Below the pieces are notes generated by a model. That model did no database searches. It saw only the letters and a list, made by a program, of their open reading frames with translations, and was not told the origin of the DNA. From Adiantum capillus-veneris (taxonomy: Eukaryota > Streptophyta > Polypodiopsida > Polypodiales > Pteridaceae), in NCBI GenBank assembly GCA_014529385.2, contig CM043942.1, positions 47,968,244 through 48,032,243 of the forward strand: 64,000 nucleotides of DNA, given 5' to 3'. Below, in pieces: positions 61,805 through 64,000 of this stretch. Position 1 is the stretch's first letter; the number at the start of each line of letters is the position of its first letter. A program made the position numbers and the translations under genes.

Positions 61805-64000
61805 CCTGCAAGGTGAATGGTTCCTCTTTCTTCCCCAAAGAAAGAGCTGACATTATGTCTCTAAAGTCAGGGTCAGTAGCATACTCATCTATCATAGAGG
61901 ATAGATCATTGTGAGTAGCTATAGACACCGCATTAACTTTTGGTCGTCGTGAAAGTGCATCGGCAACTTGATTGTGCTTACCAGCTATGTGAGCAATATG
62001 GAAATTAAATTGCGAAAGAAAATTTGCCCATCTCATTTGTTTGTCGGAAAGCTTGGTTTGCGTCATGAAATACTTGAGACTTTGGTGGTCGGTTCGTAGG
62101 ATAAATGGAGTCCCCAATAGGTAGTGCTTCCATGTGTCTAGGGCATGTAGAACAGCTAAAAGCTCTTTCTCATAAATGCCCAAGACTCGTTCATCACTAT
62201 TGAGCCTTCGGCTCTCATATGCTATGGCATGCCCTTCTTGAAGCAAAACCGCTCCAAGGCAATCACCACAAGCATCACATTGGACCTCAAATGGCTTTGA
62301 GAGATCCGGAAGCACGAGGATTGGTTGGGAAGTAAGCTTCTCTTTGAGTTTTTCAAAAGCATTTTTCTCCTTAGCAGTCCATACAAACTTAACGTTCTTC
62401 TTTGTTAAGTCGTGTAGTGGTCCTGCTACTTGAGAGAATTTTGCTATGAAGCGTCTATAGTATGCACACATACCAATAAAGCTTCTTAGCTCATGTAGAT
62501 TCCTTGGGTTAGCCCATGATTGTATTACCTCTAACTTTGATGGATCCATACGAATACCATCGTGAGAGATAATATGACCTAGATATTGAATCTCTTGAAG
62601 GAAGAATTCACTTTTCTTTTGGTTGAGAAAAAGTTTGTTCTGCCTCAAGGCTTGAAAAATCACTTGGAGATGTTGCTTATGTTCCTCCAAAGACTTGGAG
62701 TAGATGATGATATCATCAAAGAACACTCCAGTGAATTTACGATACGGTCTAAAAATTTTCTCCATGAGACGATTGAAAGTAGCTGGTGCATTAGTCAAGC
62801 CAAAAGGCATGACTGGATATTCATAAAGACCAAATGTTGTGCGAAACGCGGTCTTTAGGATATCTTCATCCACTATCCTTATTTGATGATAGCCACTCTT
62901 AAGGTCAATCCTACTGAAGTAGGTAGAGCCTTGTAGCTTATCAAATAGATCTTCTACCCGAGGCACGGGAAATCTGTTTTTGATAGTGATATGGTTTAGT
63001 GCTCGATAGTCCACACACATACGGTATGTACCATCTTTCTTTTGCACTAAAAGGATTGGAGAACAAAAGGGAGAGGAACTAGGTCTCACCATCCCTTTGT
63101 CTACCAATTCCTGTACTTGCCTCATAATCTCCTCTTGTTGAGCTTGTGAGACTCGATAAGGAGGTTTGTTAGGCAGTGAGCTTCCTGGAAGAAGCTCAAT
63201 ACGATGGTCATCATCCCCTCGTTTTGGAGGTAGGTCCATAGGGATATCATCGATGAACACATCTTGGAATCCTTTTAGAAAAGTAGACAAGTCTAACTCT
63301 TCTTGATTCCTATCATTTTCAGTTGATGAAACATTATTAGCTTTTAGAGACTCTTTGACATAAATCATGTACGCAGAAACTGAGCTCTTCATTGATTTAT
63401 CAAAAGAAAGAGGATTTACAAGTGGAATAGTGCGACCACGCTCACTAGCATCTATATACATGTTCTTTCCCCTGTAGGTGAAGTAAATTCTCCTTTCAGG
63501 GAACTTCATGTTGGCAGCCATGCGATCAAACCATGGTGCCCCTAGGATAACATCCTGATGTTGGAGAGGAGAGATGAAGAAGTCTTCTTTGTCGACATAG
63601 CTTTGGACATGAAGCCTCAACTTCCCAATCAAGGGAGTAACGGAGGCTTGTTGTCCCTTGAAAGCTGCATCAGCTGTTACTATATCTCCCATCTCAAAAG
63701 CTTGAATGCCCAACTTGGTGGCCAACTCTATTGATATGAAGTTGAGAGTAGAGCCTGGGTCAAACAAGATGAAGGCATCATGCTCTCTTACCTTTCCCCA
63801 CGCATAGGAAAGTGATGATCCTTTGCAATGAGCATCCTCTTTTGGAGCTTCGATGGTGGAAGCCCTAGGAGTCTCATTGCGAGTATTCTTCTTGGGGCAA
63901 GAACGATAGCCATGTCCTTGCTCCCCACACTTGAAACACTTATGGTACTTGCGAAAAGCTTCAAGCTCTTCAGGAGAGAGTTTGTTTTTACCTTTGTAAA
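61710..64000 (-). CDS. Gag knuckle - protease - RT - RNase H (element J), 5' partial
   Basis: The frame is open from the window edge to 61,710. The knuckle CFKCGEQGHGYRSC (63,897-63,938) is followed by protease FDPGSTLNFISIELATKLG (DPGS active site), RT with YRMCVDYRALNHITIKNRFP, YEYPVMPFGLTNAPATFNRL and GVFFDDIIIYSKS (FFDD box), and RNase H with VQCDACGDCLGAVLLQEG, YEKELLAVLHAL and LRTDHQSLKYF, ending at IAGKHNQVADALSRRPK. All RT and RNase H catalytic residues are present. It is the best preserved RT in the window; only the frameshift into integrase is a clear defect. The gag start lies beyond the window. Confidence 0.93.
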   Translation of the reverse strand, partial: YKGKNKLSPEELEAFRKYHKCFKCGEQGHGYRSCPKKNTRNETPRASTIEAPKEDAHCKGSSLSYAWGKVREHDAFILFDPGSTLNFISIELATKLGIQAFEMGDIVTADAAFKGQQASVTPLIGKLRLHVQSYVDKEDFFISPLQHQDVILGAPWFDRMAANMKFPERRIYFTYRGKNMYIDASERGRTIPLVNPLSFDKSMKSSVSAYMIYVKESLKANNVSSTENDRNQEELDLSTFLKGFQDVFIDDIPMDLPPKRGDDDHRIELLPGSSLPNKPPYRVSQAQQEEIMRQVQELVDKGMVRPSSSPFCSPILLVQKKDGTYRMCVDYRALNHITIKNRFPVPRVEDLFDKLQGSTYFSRIDLKSGYHQIRIVDEDILKTAFRTTFGLYEYPVMPFGLTNAPATFNRLMEKIFRPYRKFTGVFFDDIIIYSKSLEEHKQHLQVIFQALRQNKLFLNQKKSEFFLQEIQYLGHIISHDGIRMDPSKLEVIQSWANPRNLHELRSFIGMCAYYRRFIAKFSQVAGPLHDLTKKNVKFVWTAKEKNAFEKLKEKLTSQPILVLPDLSKPFEVQCDACGDCLGAVLLQEGHAIAYESRRLNSDERVLGIYEKELLAVLHALDTWKHYLLGTPFILRTDHQSLKYFMTQTKLSDKQMRWANFLSQFNFHIAHIAGKHNQVADALSRRPKVNAVSIATHNDLSSMIDEYATDPDFRDIMSALSLGKKEEPFTLQDGYLLHGNRLCVTHSLREKVMYESHAPPYRA

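Overview
This window is nuclear DNA from a land plant with a large, repeat-dense genome. Almost everything recognisable is an LTR retrotransposon, or a fragment of one, of plant Ty1/Copia or Ty3/Gypsy type: initiator-tRNA-Met primer sites (tggtatcagagc), TG...CA LTRs, polypurine tracts, Tat-like elements with a second RNase H domain, and a chromodomain Gypsy. I found no intact single-copy host gene, no rRNA, no true tRNA gene and no CRISPR. The species cannot be named from this sequence.

Left part (1-14.6 kb): a possible tRNA-derived SINE; a short gag-only LTR unit (488-2528); a decayed Copia RT/RNase H piece (2.93-3.8 kb); and a minus-strand Gypsy that seems split by a 5'-truncated Copia. 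Its RT/RNase H/integrase lie at 10.44-13.74 kb and its 3' region and 3' LTR at 3.8-7.19 kb, with the Copia at 7.19-10.44 kb between them.

Centre (14-50 kb): a nest. The outermost layer is the 3' end of a plus-strand retroelement (E) with a long coiled-coil ORF, LTR at 49,599-50,047. It is split by a Tat-like Gypsy C (14,623-26,725, 4-bp TSD ATAG) and a second Gypsy D (28,468-48,433). D is itself interrupted by a Tat-like Gypsy B (31,172-37,524, TSD ACGT), by a 1.3-kb terminal-inverted-repeat element at a TTAA site (41,024-42,355) and by a deleted Copia K (43,204-47,145, TSD GTTGT). At the B, C, K and TTAA-site junctions the host reading frame is continuous once the insertion and one target copy are ignored, so the nesting order is well supported.

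Right part (50-64 kb): mostly gene-free. Two inverted arrays of a ~30-bp degenerate repeat (about 51.47-51.83 and 57.24-57.62 kb) bracket 5.5 kb holding an intronless, decayed MAPKKK-like kinase copy. A chromodomain Gypsy J (minus strand; LTR 58,586-60,005) runs off the right edge.

Most unusual points: element C carries two pairs of duplicated accessory ORFs between its primer site and gag; the inverted repeat arrays around the kinase copy; and the TIR element sitting exactly inside D's zinc knuckle. All coding regions here carry stops, frameshifts or deletions, so nothing is likely to be autonomously active now. Element C is the best preserved.
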